Below are positions 53,943 to 64,000 of a stretch of 64,000 nt of DNA, one piece after another (the stretch's first letter is position 1; each line of letters begins with the position of its first letter). Origin of the DNA: Strigamia acuminata (taxonomy: Eukaryota > Arthropoda > Chilopoda > Geophilomorpha > Linotaeniidae). The DNA is taken from assembly GCA_949358305.1 (NCBI GenBank), contig OX442314.1:50352581-50416580 (forward strand), in the 5' to 3' direction. The notes beneath the pieces were generated by a model. The model saw only the letters and a program-made list of their open reading frames with translations, did not search any database and had not been told where the DNA came from. The translations under genes and the position numbers were made by a program.

Positions 53943-54220
53943 TTTGTATGGATGTTGTTAACTAGAATAGAACAATTGGGTACTAAAATATGTTTGTTTA
54001 GTCAGCAGAATTTTAGATAGAGAAGTACAATGGACTTCACATTCACTATTATTATTACTATGTATCTTTCAATTTTGTTTCCTTCTTACAAGTTAGTCGT
54101 CTATATTCTCCACGGCATAACGATTTGCAAGAGATCGAGAAATTAGTATGTTATAACAAAAGTTAGTTACATAAACATTTTTTAACATGGTGTTCTATGG
54201 CCAAGCGACCAGTTGTCTTT

Positions 54221-54572
54221 GGGATTGTTTTCATAAAATAGCACTTTTGATACAGGATTTTTGTGTTTACTTTTGATAGAGTCACGGTTGTTCTGAGCGA
54301 ACAAGAAACACGGTCACAGACACAGTAGAAACAAGTGCGTCACAAATGTCGATAACAAGTCGGGGAGGGTGATCATTCGTTACATGACATAATGTGATTA
54401 AAATTGCTTTTAGGTGAGTAATGTGGAACAGAAAGTAATTTACTTGAAAAGCTCTTACTTTTAATATCCAACTTACTGTAATGACTTATTGACTAATTGA
54501 TCTACTCTGACGTCTCTACTGCGCAGTATATCAGAATTGATTTTTCTTTTCACCTGCTTGGGCGAATCAATG
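54221..54572 (+). repeat. Dispersed repeat R6, left part (split by a solo LTR)
   Basis: Parallels 57624-57970 (AAAATAGCACTTTT, AACAAGTCGGGGAGGGTGA, GGAACAGAAAGTAATTTACTTG, CAGAATTGATT). Continues at 56009-56060 after removal of the inserted LTR. Confidence 0.85.
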
Positions 54573-56008
54573 TGAAGTGACCCTGAATCTTATTACTAAA
54601 ACTGACTCACTAAGGATTGCCGTTTATAGGACTTACAAAACTCACTATCACTAAAATTTATATTTAGTCTATTGGCCTAAGTGAATTTAACTAACAAATA
54701 AACACAAAATATTCTTTCTATTCAAATTCTCACGGGAGATTTATTCTGACTTGAATAAATCACAAAATACATCTAAATACTATATGAAATACAAGATTTA
54801 CTTAAATCCTACGTTTTACCGTTAAACAATACATTAAAATGACTATAAATAAAATACTTAGCGAAATTAGGAAGATTAGGAAAATGGCGGCGAAAACGCT
54901 GGTTTTCGGTCCTCGTCTCGGCTCGTTCTTCTCCAAATCCTGCGACGGCTGGGCGCTGGATTTCCTCCCTCTCGAATCCGTCTCGTTGATGGAACGTTCT
55001 CGTACGCCGACGGAACGTTTTTACGACGTTTTCTTCAAACACGACGTCTCACAAACGTCCGCACCTTCACCACTAATTCTCCTCGATAAACGATCTCCCA
55101 CACGACTCGGGTCTCTGCTCGGCACGACGGCGCGACAGACGACCGTGACGGTGGCGAAAACGTCTCGGTTACGTTACTCAAATCCAACTTGGACGACACC
55201 CACGACTCGGATCTCACTCGGCACGCCGGCACGAGCGACGACCTTGACGGCGGGTCGCCAAACTTGGCAAAATACAAATATCTCGTCGCCTGTTTAGCGA
55301 CAAGAAAGAAATCTCACAACAACAAGCAGGTTGTTGCAAGAAACGGGCTCTCGTGATAACAATGTGGTTATCACAAGAAGAAATCTCGTAATAGTGGGTT
55401 CACTATTACAAGAAAATGATGAGTCTTAAAAATCTTGGCAAATTAGCCACAAAATCACAGCAGAGTTTTCAGGTTTTTCTGGATGCAATTTCACGTGGTT
55501 GTTTCAACAAGGTTTTCAAAGTAAGACTGAAGTGTTTCTGCTAAATTTCCTTATTAGCAGGAAACACTTCCTGTATTGCTTAGCTTGTGGGTGGGTTGCC
55601 CTGGCAACCTCCCACTCAGCTGTTTTCTGCAGACAGGCAGAGTTCTAAAAATAGCTACTAATTACTCCAATTAGCTTTTAATTGCTCAATTATGCTGCTG
55701 TCACTTTGTGGCCCAAAATAATAACAAAACTGCCAATTTTGGCAACTTTCAAGACTCAAAATAAATTCAACTGGTTTATAATTCAAATGCATATATTTTA
55801 TTCGATTTACATACAAAATGGTGACATTGAACTCGAATTAACTTATTTCGAGATAAAATATGAAATAATAATAAAATAAAGCAAACTTTTTGCTAAATGC
55901 ATAAAATAAATGAAATTCGGAATTATTTATTTCCTTTCGCTCGAAATTGACTTATTTTCAAAGCGATAAAATAAAATGAAACCTCTCGGTGGCATCCGGG
56001 CCACCGCA
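54573..56008. repeat. Solo LTR, 1,436 bp, inserted in R6
   Basis: Ends TGAAGTGACCC..GGGCCACCGCA (TG..CA), flanked by AATG (54569-54572 and 56009-56012). Joining the flanks restores repeat R6 as seen at 57965-57990. It contains a GC-rich segment with a duplicated block of about 65 bp (55095-55160 and 55198-55262, shared ACGACTCGG..TCGGCACG), the hairpin array at 55281-55415, and AATAAA signals near 55875. Orientation not settled. No internal element sequence. Confidence 0.75.
55281..55415. repeat. Array of four hairpins with conserved borders and different stems
   Basis: Units begin TCTC at 55281, 55312, 55349 and 55384 and end with (C)AAGAA. Between the borders lie four perfect but unrelated inverted repeats: GTCGC/GCGAC (5 bp), CAACAAC/GTTGTTG (7 bp), GTGATAAC/GTTATCAC (8 bp) and GTAATAGTG/CACTATTAC (9 bp), with loops of 7, 6, 6 and 4 bases. 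Confidence 0.85.
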
Positions 56009-56060
56009 AATGTTGCTACTGACTGCCACTCAACCGAATTTGGCAACAAACACACACATA

Positions 56061-57105
56061 GTATTTTTGAAGTCAAATTTTGGAATGTTTATATTGGAAA
56101 AACTGTTTGTAACTATTATTTTTCTGCTTCGTCGGTCTCATGGAAATAAAACATGCTTTGGTGACCAAGAACAAGTTTATTGTAATATTTTAGAGGATCT
56201 CAGATATAAAAACGCGAAGAACGGGCTATTTTGGACAATTTGTGGCAACATCGGACATTTCATGCAATATGTTTCATACCATATGTTGGCTTTCCCCCGC
56301 TCAATACCCCACCCACTTGATCTAAAAATGCCAATTTTTACAGTATTTGAACTAGAGTGGAAGGATAACTGAATTCTGAATTTATTACATTCCCACTGGG
56401 CCTTTCTTGCCACATACACACTATAGGTGCATTCGAAAAGTGATTTTCACCAAACGACCCGTGCAACCAGTAGTGTAAAAGTCAAGTTGAAAAACCCAAT
56501 TTTCGAGTTTAAAAATTAATTTCTGTGTAAACTTTCGTGTAAATTCAAGGGTAAATAAATGAACATATTGTGGGTTTGAGAAACACGAGACAGACAACAA
56601 CGCGTCTGCCAGAGGGCGTTTTGGACGAATATGCACCTTTATTGATACGTCTGAAAAACGTTTTGTTTGAATAGCCAAAAGGAGCTGACCATTGTAGTAC
56701 GTATATAAAATAGCCAAAAGGAGCTGACCATTTGTAGTATTTAAACTTGTTGAAATTGTAATAAAGATCTCTTTGAATTTAACTAAGCAAGCCTGTATGT
56801 TGCGGACCAGCTGGTCCACCATTTATTATTTTAACGTCAGCTAGCAATAGTTTTGATAGTTTACGATAAGAAAAATATACAGATCAGATTGTTACATATC
56901 GTATAAAAATAATCAGGCTAAAAAAATGAAGCGTCAATCCAAGATGATGCCAAAATTGTTTGTTGGCTAAAATTATTAATGAGACCGGTGGCAGTTTAAG
57001 TGATCAGGACCATGCCAAGTGTTAAGAAACAAATGCATATTGTTTTCCAAATGCTTGCCTGCCACATTAGTATTATCAATGGGACTAAGAATCCTGGGGT
57101 GTAAT
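56061..57105. other. Unassigned stretch
   Basis: No gene accepted. 56640-56740 holds a direct repeat of ATAGCCAAAAGGAGCTGACCA (two copies). Confidence 0.5.
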
Positions 57106-57600
57106 ATGTGACCGTTTGGCCACCCTACGTGGCCTACGTCACGCCACACACCGCCTGGTGGCCCTACACCGTCCCCTCACGGAGTGGACCGGCCTAGCAG
57201 GGGAGGAGGGAGCTGAGTGGTGTGGTGAGCTGCCACGGTCCCAACCACAGCAGAGACAACTGCTGACTCTGCTCTTCTCACCATTCACCACTGTGACGCT
57301 CAGTAGCAGGAAAATGTGCCTGCTGCAGCCTCCATGAGCGGCTACAGGGCTGTACAAGATGAGTACGGCAGAATGTTTGTCCGATGTGACCAACCACATC
57401 ACCCATGGGGGTCTCGCCCTATGTGTGATGGGTCGGTTGCCGGTGTAGCATGCCCACAGCACTGCCACACAGTGAGATAGGTGACCCAACCCTTAGATAA
57501 CTATTAAAAGCCAAAACCCCTAGTTATTACGTGATGTATCCGTCCCTCCCGTGTAGTAAATCCCCATACTGCGCAGGTAAGACCATATCCAGTTACAAAT
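57106..57600 (+). repeat. Dispersed repeat R5, intact copy
   Basis: Uninterrupted counterpart of 44836-45345 plus 45725-45790, including the junction GTGATGTATCCGTCCCTCCC that is split by the MITE in the other copy. Confidence 0.82.
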
Positions 57601-57619
57601 ACAATATTTCACTGTTTTT

Positions 57620-58030
57620 GCGGGTTGTTATCGTAAAATAGCACTTTTTGTACAGGATTTTTTTGCTTACCTTAATGGCTGGATTCGAGCTGTGTGTCCA
57701 CCGGTTGTTCTGATAGAACAAGAAGCACGGTGACAGTAGAAGCAAGTGGCGCCACAAATGTCGTTAACAAGTCGGGGAGGGTGAGCATTCGTTATTTCAT
57801 GACATGATGTAATTACTTTTGCTTAGTAATTTGGAACAGAAAGTAATTTACTTGCAAACCACTTACTTTTAATGGAGTTACTTTAACGAGTTATTGACTA
57901 ATTGATCAATTATGACTGCGCAGTACATCAGAATTGATTAGCCTTCTTTCTCACGTGCTGCTGGGAATCAATGTTACCACTGGCTGCCACTGAACCGAAC
58001 TTACAAGTTAGTCAACAAACATTCACAAAC
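57620..58030 (+). repeat. Dispersed repeat R6, uninterrupted copy
   Basis: Counterpart of 54221-54572 plus 56009-56060. It lies directly after an R5 copy. Confidence 0.82.
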
Positions 58031-58992
58031 AATTTGTATTTTTCATTAAATGCTAAATGCATTATAGAATAAAATATGGTAGATGGTAATAAAATGAAAT
58101 ATGTATAGACGTAATGTTGATGTTAGATGGTATACGGCATTGCATGCTAGTGACGCAGTAATGATTTAATTGTGTTACTGTAAATGTCTGAATAAAAACA
58201 TGGAAAGAAAATATATGTTTTGCTCTGCTAAATTTACAATAAATTCAGATGTTCCTACACGTAGGTTTAAAATTAGTTACTAGGAGTACAAGAAATTTGG
58301 TCACAGTTGAAATAGTCACCAGACTAAGGGAGAGTGAGTTTGTGTTTGTTATTATTCAGGTGGTTCGGTGATTACAAGATATTACTTTTCTTTTTTTAGA
58401 TTTTCAGATGACCACATCGCTGATGGTATCATGAGCGAGGATCACCGGTAGGAATGCACCTGGTAAACAACACCAGAAAACAATACACTTACTGCCAGGA
58501 TGAATACTTGTACTATTTTGACATACTATTTTGAAAATAAAAATGTAAAACACCTTGTAAATTTTAAACACTTGAATAAAAACACTTTTTAATTTTTAAC
58601 TTTAACATTTGTGGTTATTTAAAATGAATTCTACCATTAGAAAGTAAGTATTAAACATATAGTTAATCATTTTTTTTTAAATAAAAACTTTAAATTGACT
58701 ATTAAAACAGAAAAACATTATTTTATAAATAAAAAACTGTTTTTTTTTGGCACTATAAGGGTCTGAAGAGACTCGGCCACATTTCCTCGAAACACTTAGA
58801 TTCCCAGCGACTTTCCCGGTGTGGGAGGGAGGTCCTCGTCGTCGGTGTCCTACTTCTCAAGTGGAATAAAAATTTGGCGATTCGGGCGGACATTTTGGAC
58901 TTGAGGACGGACATTGCTGGTTGTTGTCAGCACGCGTGCATGAATGTCTAGCAAATGACAAATGAAAAAAGGGGACCACGTTGATCCCAGGG
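58031..58992. other. Unassigned stretch before BEL element 2
   Basis: AT-rich, no gene. A GC-richer patch at 58760-58960 adjoins the LTR start. Confidence 0.4.
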
Positions 58993-59446
58993 TGTGAAAA
59001 CCGAGGGTTTTACTCATGTATTATTTTTATTACAGTTCAATTTGTCGTTTTATTACCGTTTAATTCAATCAAGTTCCATTTTTAGTATTTTGTCATTTTG
59101 TATTTTCTGGTGTTATAGTTACTTGCATTTATTTCCCTTTTTAAACTCCACTTGTTTACCCAACTTAATGTATCACCAAATAATCCCTACCTTCTCACCC
59201 AAAAAACTTCACTTCTCAAACTTCCACTTGACCTTTCTTGGAATCAACTAATTGAGGTCAACTAATTCCGCTCTCCAATCAGAGAGCTCCACATACCCTT
59301 TTCCCCCCATTTTCTCTAGTCTGAAAATAAAATAACCAGTGTTCTTTTTTACAACTCAAGAGAAGGTCTCCTTTATTTTATCTCCACATCTACATTTACA
59401 TTTCAAACCAAGGACTTTTAGTTAAAATTAAGAGTGTGATTTCACA
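58993..59446 (+). repeat. 5' LTR of BEL/Pao element 2, 454 bp
   Basis: Begins TGTGAAA and ends TTTCACA, a perfect 7-bp terminal inverted repeat with TG..CA ends, and is followed after three bases by the tRNA primer site. Contains AATAAA near 59325. Confidence 0.85.
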
Positions 59447-59449
59447 TTT

Positions 59450-59467
59450 TGGTGCCGAAACCCGGGA
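59450..59467 (+). other. Primer binding site of BEL element 2 (tRNA-Phe)
   Basis: TGGTGCCGAAACCCGGGA, complementary to the 3' end of typical metazoan tRNA-Phe including CCA; identical to that of BEL element 1. Confidence 0.88.
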
Positions 59468-59533
59468 GACTTTCAAACTTACACTGAATCTACATCTACA
59501 TCTACAGCTAAGACCATCTAAAAACTATCGAAA

Positions 59534-61006
59534 ATGGTGAGAAATTATGATTTTAAGAAGAAGTCCTTTGCGGCGGCCATTGCAGTAACAGAAACGTTGA
59601 TCAACACGGCGACCACCGCGCTGACCGGCAATGCGGCCATTTTGAAGGACACTTTGGAGATATGGGTCGACCAGATAAACTCCAAACAAAATCGTGCAGC
59701 AAAGGCGTTCGAGGTAGCCTTGGAAAGCTCAAAAACGGACGCAGATGTTAGCTCGCTCACCGAGGAAATGGACGCTTTGGACGATCGAGTGCTAGTGTTG
59801 AAAGCTGCGATAAAAAGGTATTCAAATCAATTATATCCAATTGTTATTTTGCCGCCAGTTGTAAACAATGCACCCGCGACGAACGGCGCCGCCAAATTCA
59901 AGAGGAAGGCACTCGAAATGCCAAAATTCGACGGAAAGCAACCAGAAGTTTGGTCCAGCTTCTGGAAAACGTTTTGCCTGCAAATAAATGACGACACCGA
60001 CCTCGATGGAACACACAAATTCCTGCACCTGCGAGCGCATTTAACCGGCGAGGCGTTGGAGGATGTGAAAGGGTTGGAGATAAACGATGCAAATTTCCTG
60101 ATCGCCACAGAGCGACTGAAGAAAAAATATGGCAACCCGGTGGTACTGGAAAATCGATATCTAAATAATTTGCTTTGCTTGCCGACAGTGCGTGATGAAA
60201 GTGACAGCGAGGGGCTGCAGCGTTTGCATCGTCACATTGAAATCAACGTAGAAAACTTGGACAATGTGGGGGTGAAATTAATTGAAATTCAAAAAACCTT
60301 ATTTCCAGTATTAGCATCGACGCTCCCTCGCACCCTAATTCGGGAATACGACCGAGAGAACGATGGAGATCGATCCGTTCCGAGACTAATGGCATGGCTG
60401 CAGAATTTCATAGCCAAAGAGGCGAAGTGTGACATGATGCGGAAGAAATCGGACGTCCCACCAACCAAACCTCAACCTCAACAAACCAAAAATCCAAATA
60501 AAGAGGAGAAAAGGAAATGGGATCGAAAAGACAAGAAACACCATCCAAGTTCCGCATCAACAATGTCCGTAATAATTGATAAATGCCAATTTTGCAGCTC
60601 AAAGGAACACATCCGTAGACTGTGCCCGCTCACCGCAGATCAAAGAAGGGAGAAAATAAAATCCAAAGGAATTTGCATGCGCTGCTTGGGCAAAGTGGCG
60701 CACAAAACGGAGGAATGTCGCACAAACATGAAGTGTTTCAAGTGCGAAGGCAGGCGCACACCACACACAAGTTTGCAACACCCCAAAAAATGCAAACACC
60801 AAAGAAGCCAACATCAAGGAGGTTCGCTCCAACGCCGTGGTAAAAAACAGCCAAGAACAATTCGAATTTTTGATGGTTGTCATGGCAAAATTGAGTGGCG
60901 ACAAACTTCACACATCCAGCATCTGTTATATCGATGGCGGAGCTCAGAGAACGTTTATCCGATCGGACGTGGCCAGAAAACTCAAACTGAAGAAGTTAGG
61001 TACTGA
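59534..61006 (+). CDS. gag: BEL/Pao element 2 Gag (reading frame shifts near its end)
   Basis: 490-codon frame, of which about 400 codons are genuine Gag. It has an N-terminal helical region, the DUF1759-type core (MPKFDGKQPEVWSSFWKTFC, LKGLEINDANF-like block), then knuckles CQFCSSKEHIRRLC and CMRCLGKVAHKTEEC and the start of the third (CFKCEG). After about 60752 the frame no longer encodes family sequence. The true continuation, HHTQVCNTPKNA and onward, is in the +1 frame. The last ~80 codons before the stop at 61006 are therefore not real protein. Confidence 0.9.
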   Translation: MVRNYDFKKKSFAAAIAVTETLINTATTALTGNAAILKDTLEIWVDQINSKQNRAAKAFEVALESSKTDADVSSLTEEMDALDDRVLVLKAAIKRYSNQLYPIVILPPVVNNAPATNGAAKFKRKALEMPKFDGKQPEVWSSFWKTFCLQINDDTDLDGTHKFLHLRAHLTGEALEDVKGLEINDANFLIATERLKKKYGNPVVLENRYLNNLLCLPTVRDESDSEGLQRLHRHIEINVENLDNVGVKLIEIQKTLFPVLASTLPRTLIREYDRENDGDRSVPRLMAWLQNFIAKEAKCDMMRKKSDVPPTKPQPQQTKNPNKEEKRKWDRKDKKHHPSSASTMSVIIDKCQFCSSKEHIRRLCPLTADQRREKIKSKGICMRCLGKVAHKTEECRTNMKCFKCEGRRTPHTSLQHPKKCKHQRSQHQGGSLQRRGKKQPRTIRIFDGCHGKIEWRQTSHIQHLLYRWRSSENVYPIGRGQKTQTEEVRY

Positions 61007-64000
61007 AAAAATTAACCTTTCTGTTTTTGGCAAAGATCCACAATCCGTGACGTGCAACCGAGTCCAACTGACGATCCAACCAGCAAATGGAGCGGGTCCA
61101 GCCATCTCCATCGATGCCATAGAAGTCCCTCAAGTCACAACAACTCCAACTGAGGTCCCAGATGCACAAATGAATGCAGAATTAAAAAAACGAGGGATTC
61201 AAGTACAATGCAGGCAAGCATCTCTTCACTCAAAAGAAGTTGACATTTTAATAGGAGTGGACCACTATTGGAAATTAATGACGGGACAGACGGAATATAT
61301 CGAAGACAACCTAATTGCCGTGAAAACCAAACTAGGATGGACACTCCATGGACGGACTACTCACGGCAAGCAAGTAATCGCTTCACCAATCCACCAAAAC
61401 AAAATTAGCATCGTCCCCTCATCTGACGAAATTCTACGCAAATTCTGGGAACTGGAAGCCATCGGGGTGCAACACGAGTCGCCCACATCGCTGGAGGACG
61501 CGGAAATTTTGGAAAAATTTGAAAAATCGATCAAATGGAATGGAAAAAACTATTCAGTCGAGCTGCCATGGACTGTCAACCCAAATGAATTACAGGACAA
61601 TTACCAAATTGCCGAACAAAGATTTTTAAACCTGCTTAGACGTTTCAGAAAGCAACCGAATTTATTTCTGGAATACAAAAAGGTGATTGACGATCAATTG
61701 GCGCAAGGAATCGTAGAAGAAATACCACCAGATGCCAGCGAGGGACCAGTTTACTACATGCCCCATCGACCAGTAATTAAAGATGAGAGGCTGACAACAA
61801 AACTTCGGATTGTTTTTGATGCCTCGTCGCACAAAAAGGGACAACTGTCCCTAAATGACTGCTTGTCAAAAGGAACAAACCTCTTGCCATCTTTGATCTT
61901 CATTTTATTGAATTTTCGTTCCAGAAAGATAGCAATAATGTCGGACATCGTGAAGGCATTCCACATGATTGAAATTGCCCTCAGAGATCGAGACGCAACA
62001 CGGTTTTTGTGGGTGGACGAAAATTGGGACGGAATAGGTCGCGCAATTATCAAAATTCTACGACAAACGCGCGTATTATTTGGAGCGACCCCAAGTCCAT
62101 TCTTGCTGAGTGCGACAATCAAGCACCACCTCAAGAAATACATGGCAGAATTTCCCGAAACATGCGACCTGATTAACAAGTTTCTCTACATGGACGATTT
62201 TATTTCGTCACTAGACAACGACGAGCAAGCTTTGAGGGTTTTTCATGAATCCCGCGCAATATTTTCAACAGCTAGCATGGAGCTGGTGAAGTGGCAAACC
62301 AACTCACCAGAATTGCGAACCAAATTTCGAAGCGAAATACCCGGCGACGCTGACAAAACAAACGATTGCCTCACTACAGTACTGGGATTGCAATGGAACC
62401 CACAAACCGACGAATTAAGCTTGGCCATCAACGACTCAGTAAACACACCAAAGAAACTGACCAAACGAGAAGTGATACGAGCCACAGCCCAAATATTCGA
62501 CCCACTAGGATTCATTGGACCATTCACCATCACTGCAAAAATTTTCTTTCAGTCCCTTTGGCTTCGAAACTTGCCGTGGGACGAAGAATTGATCGAGGAA
62601 CTGCGCCAGATCTGGACAACATGGTCCGACCAAATACCAACTTTGAGGCAATTCAAAATTCCACGATGCCTGGAAGTGGAGGGCCAAGAAAAATCAGAAC
62701 TACACGTGTTCTGCGACGCCAGCCCCAGAGCATACGGCGCAGTCGCCTATTTCCGACGACGAAGAGAAGATTTAACAAATGTATTTTTTATTTTCTCTCG
62801 ATCTAGAGTCGCCCCAGTTAAACCACTGACGCTGCCAAAGCTAGAACTCATGGGAGCTCTGTTGGCAGTACGATTGGCAGACCAAATTCGAGAAGTTATC
62901 GCATGCAATTCCACCCACTTCTGGACCGATTCGCAGATCTGTTTGCACTGGATCACCAACACATCAAAGCGCGCACCGACGTTCATCAACAATCGAGTCA
63001 TGGAAATTCGGGAAAAATCACACGTTGATGCATGGAAACACGTGCCCGGCGCCGAGAATCCAGCCGATCGACTGACGAGAGGTTTAGACGCCAAGGAACT
63101 GATAGCAGACGAATTATGGTGGAAGGGTCCAACGTGGCTACACAGTGAACCAATTGACTGGCCAAAAGACGTCATGGAACTCCACATCGATTCCGAAACA
63201 GAAGAAATCGATGACATTCACGTCAAAACAATTCAAAGAAAAAATCACAAACTTTTTTGTTTTGAAAATTACAGCTCGCTTACAACAATCAGTCGAGTGA
63301 CAGCATGGTGCCATCGCTTCAGCTTCAACACAAAACCAAACAACAAGCAGACACGTAAAGAAGGCCCATTGACAGCTGACGAACTCAAACACGCAAAACA
63401 ATCATTGATCATCGCCGCACAGCACGAGGCATACGGCATAGAAATGAAACAATTGAAAGACGGAAAACAATTGACATCGGACTCAAAAATCCAAACGATG
63501 AATCCATTTCTCGACAATGAGGGAGTTATGCGACTAAAAACTCGACTGCACAACTCGGAAGATGAAACTACAACAGTCAAACCAATCGTCCTACCCCCAA
63601 AACACAATTTAACAAAACTAATTCTTTCATTTTGTCACTCACAGGTTCTCCATTGCGGACTCACGGCAACACTGTCATATTTTCGAGAAAACTACTGGAC
63701 GCCATCCGCAAGGAGAACCTTGAAGTCCATTTTGGGGAAATGTGTTACCTGCAAGCGAATACAAGGACGACTGATGAGAGAGACACCGGGCCCGCTACCA
63801 TTCGACAGAGTGACTCGCTGCGAACCATTTGCAGTCACTGGAATAGACTTTGCTGGACCTATCTACATTCGAGGAAGAAAAACCAAAGCGTACATTGCGC
63901 TTTTTACGTGCGCCAACATAAGAGCGGTACACCTCGAATTGGTTCCTTCAATGAACACTCCAGATTTCGTTGATGCATTTGAACGTTTCGTCAGCCGTAG
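60756..64000 (+). CDS. pol: BEL/Pao element 2 Pol (protease, RT, RNase H, integrase), partial
   Basis: One open frame of over 1,080 codons to the right window edge, with no stop. Order: rest of the third zinc knuckle (HHTQVC), aspartic-protease region with YIDGGAQRTFI (about 60927), LIGVDHYWKL and GWTLHG blocks, RT with YYMPHRPVI, LRIVFDASS, DIVKAF (motif A, about 61948) and YMDD (62187-62198), RNase H with HVFCDASPRAYGAV (about 62705) and FWTDSQICLHW, integrase zinc domain (HCGL..CVTCKR, about 63650-63755) and the start of the catalytic core, GIDFAGPIYI (first Asp, about 63850). All catalytic motifs seen are intact. The 3' LTR lies outside the window. Confidence 0.93.

Noticed and set aside
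54809-55297. Overlapping frames on both strands in the 1.4-kb solo LTR
   Set aside because: CG-rich LTR sequence with an internal duplication; no family motif on either strand.

Overview
This is an intron-bearing, AT-rich, transposon-dominated piece of an invertebrate nuclear genome, most likely an arthropod. The reasons are DEG/ENaC (pickpocket-type) channel exons with GT..AG introns, lineage-expanded C2H2 zinc-finger genes, and BEL/Pao, Copia, LINE, Tc1/mariner, pogo-like and hAT-like elements at every state of decay. No prokaryotic gene layout, tRNA gene, rRNA gene or CRISPR array is visible. The species is not identified.

Layout. 1-2.8 kb: 5' half of a BEL/Pao retrotransposon on the minus strand (pol runs off the left edge, then gag, a tRNA-Phe primer site and an LTR). 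3.4-4.0 kb: dead Copia RT fragment. 4.7-5.0 kb: an exon-like coding segment of an unrecognised dispersed protein family. 6.0-6.8 kb: solo LTR. 7.6-14.4 kb: a three-level nest in which a dispersed repeat (R1) is split by a hAT-type palindromic element, itself split by a Copia element carrying one in-frame TAG. 14.4-19.8 kb: a tandem segmental duplication carrying two C2H2 zinc-finger genes (6 and 13 fingers), the second copy hit by a Tc1 remnant. 20.6-41 kb: transposase remnants, R1 copies, a LINE RNase H fragment, an LTR with a tRNA-Ser primer site, a second solo LTR and several unassigned exon-like pieces.

42.3-53.9 kb (minus strand): the most notable gene. Nine phase-compatible exons encode two DEG/ENaC channel domains in tandem. 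One internal exon (46516-47263) contains TM2 of the first domain followed, with no stop, by a cytoplasmic linker and TM1 of the second. Domain 2 can be followed exon by exon to its stop codon. Domain 1 lacks one expected exon, which I could not find. The introns hold at least six MITE-like elements and a 20-bp satellite.

54-64 kb: a 1.4-kb solo LTR containing four consecutive hairpins with conserved borders but different stems, dispersed repeats, and then a long BEL/Pao element (LTR, tRNA-Phe primer site, gag, pol) running off the right edge. Its pol frame is open for more than 1,000 codons and is separated from gag by a +1 shift inside the third zinc knuckle.

The protein-coding content that looks host-derived is small: the DEG/ENaC gene, the two zinc-finger genes, and possibly a few isolated exons. 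Exon joins and family calls were made by eye from splice signals, reading phase and motifs.
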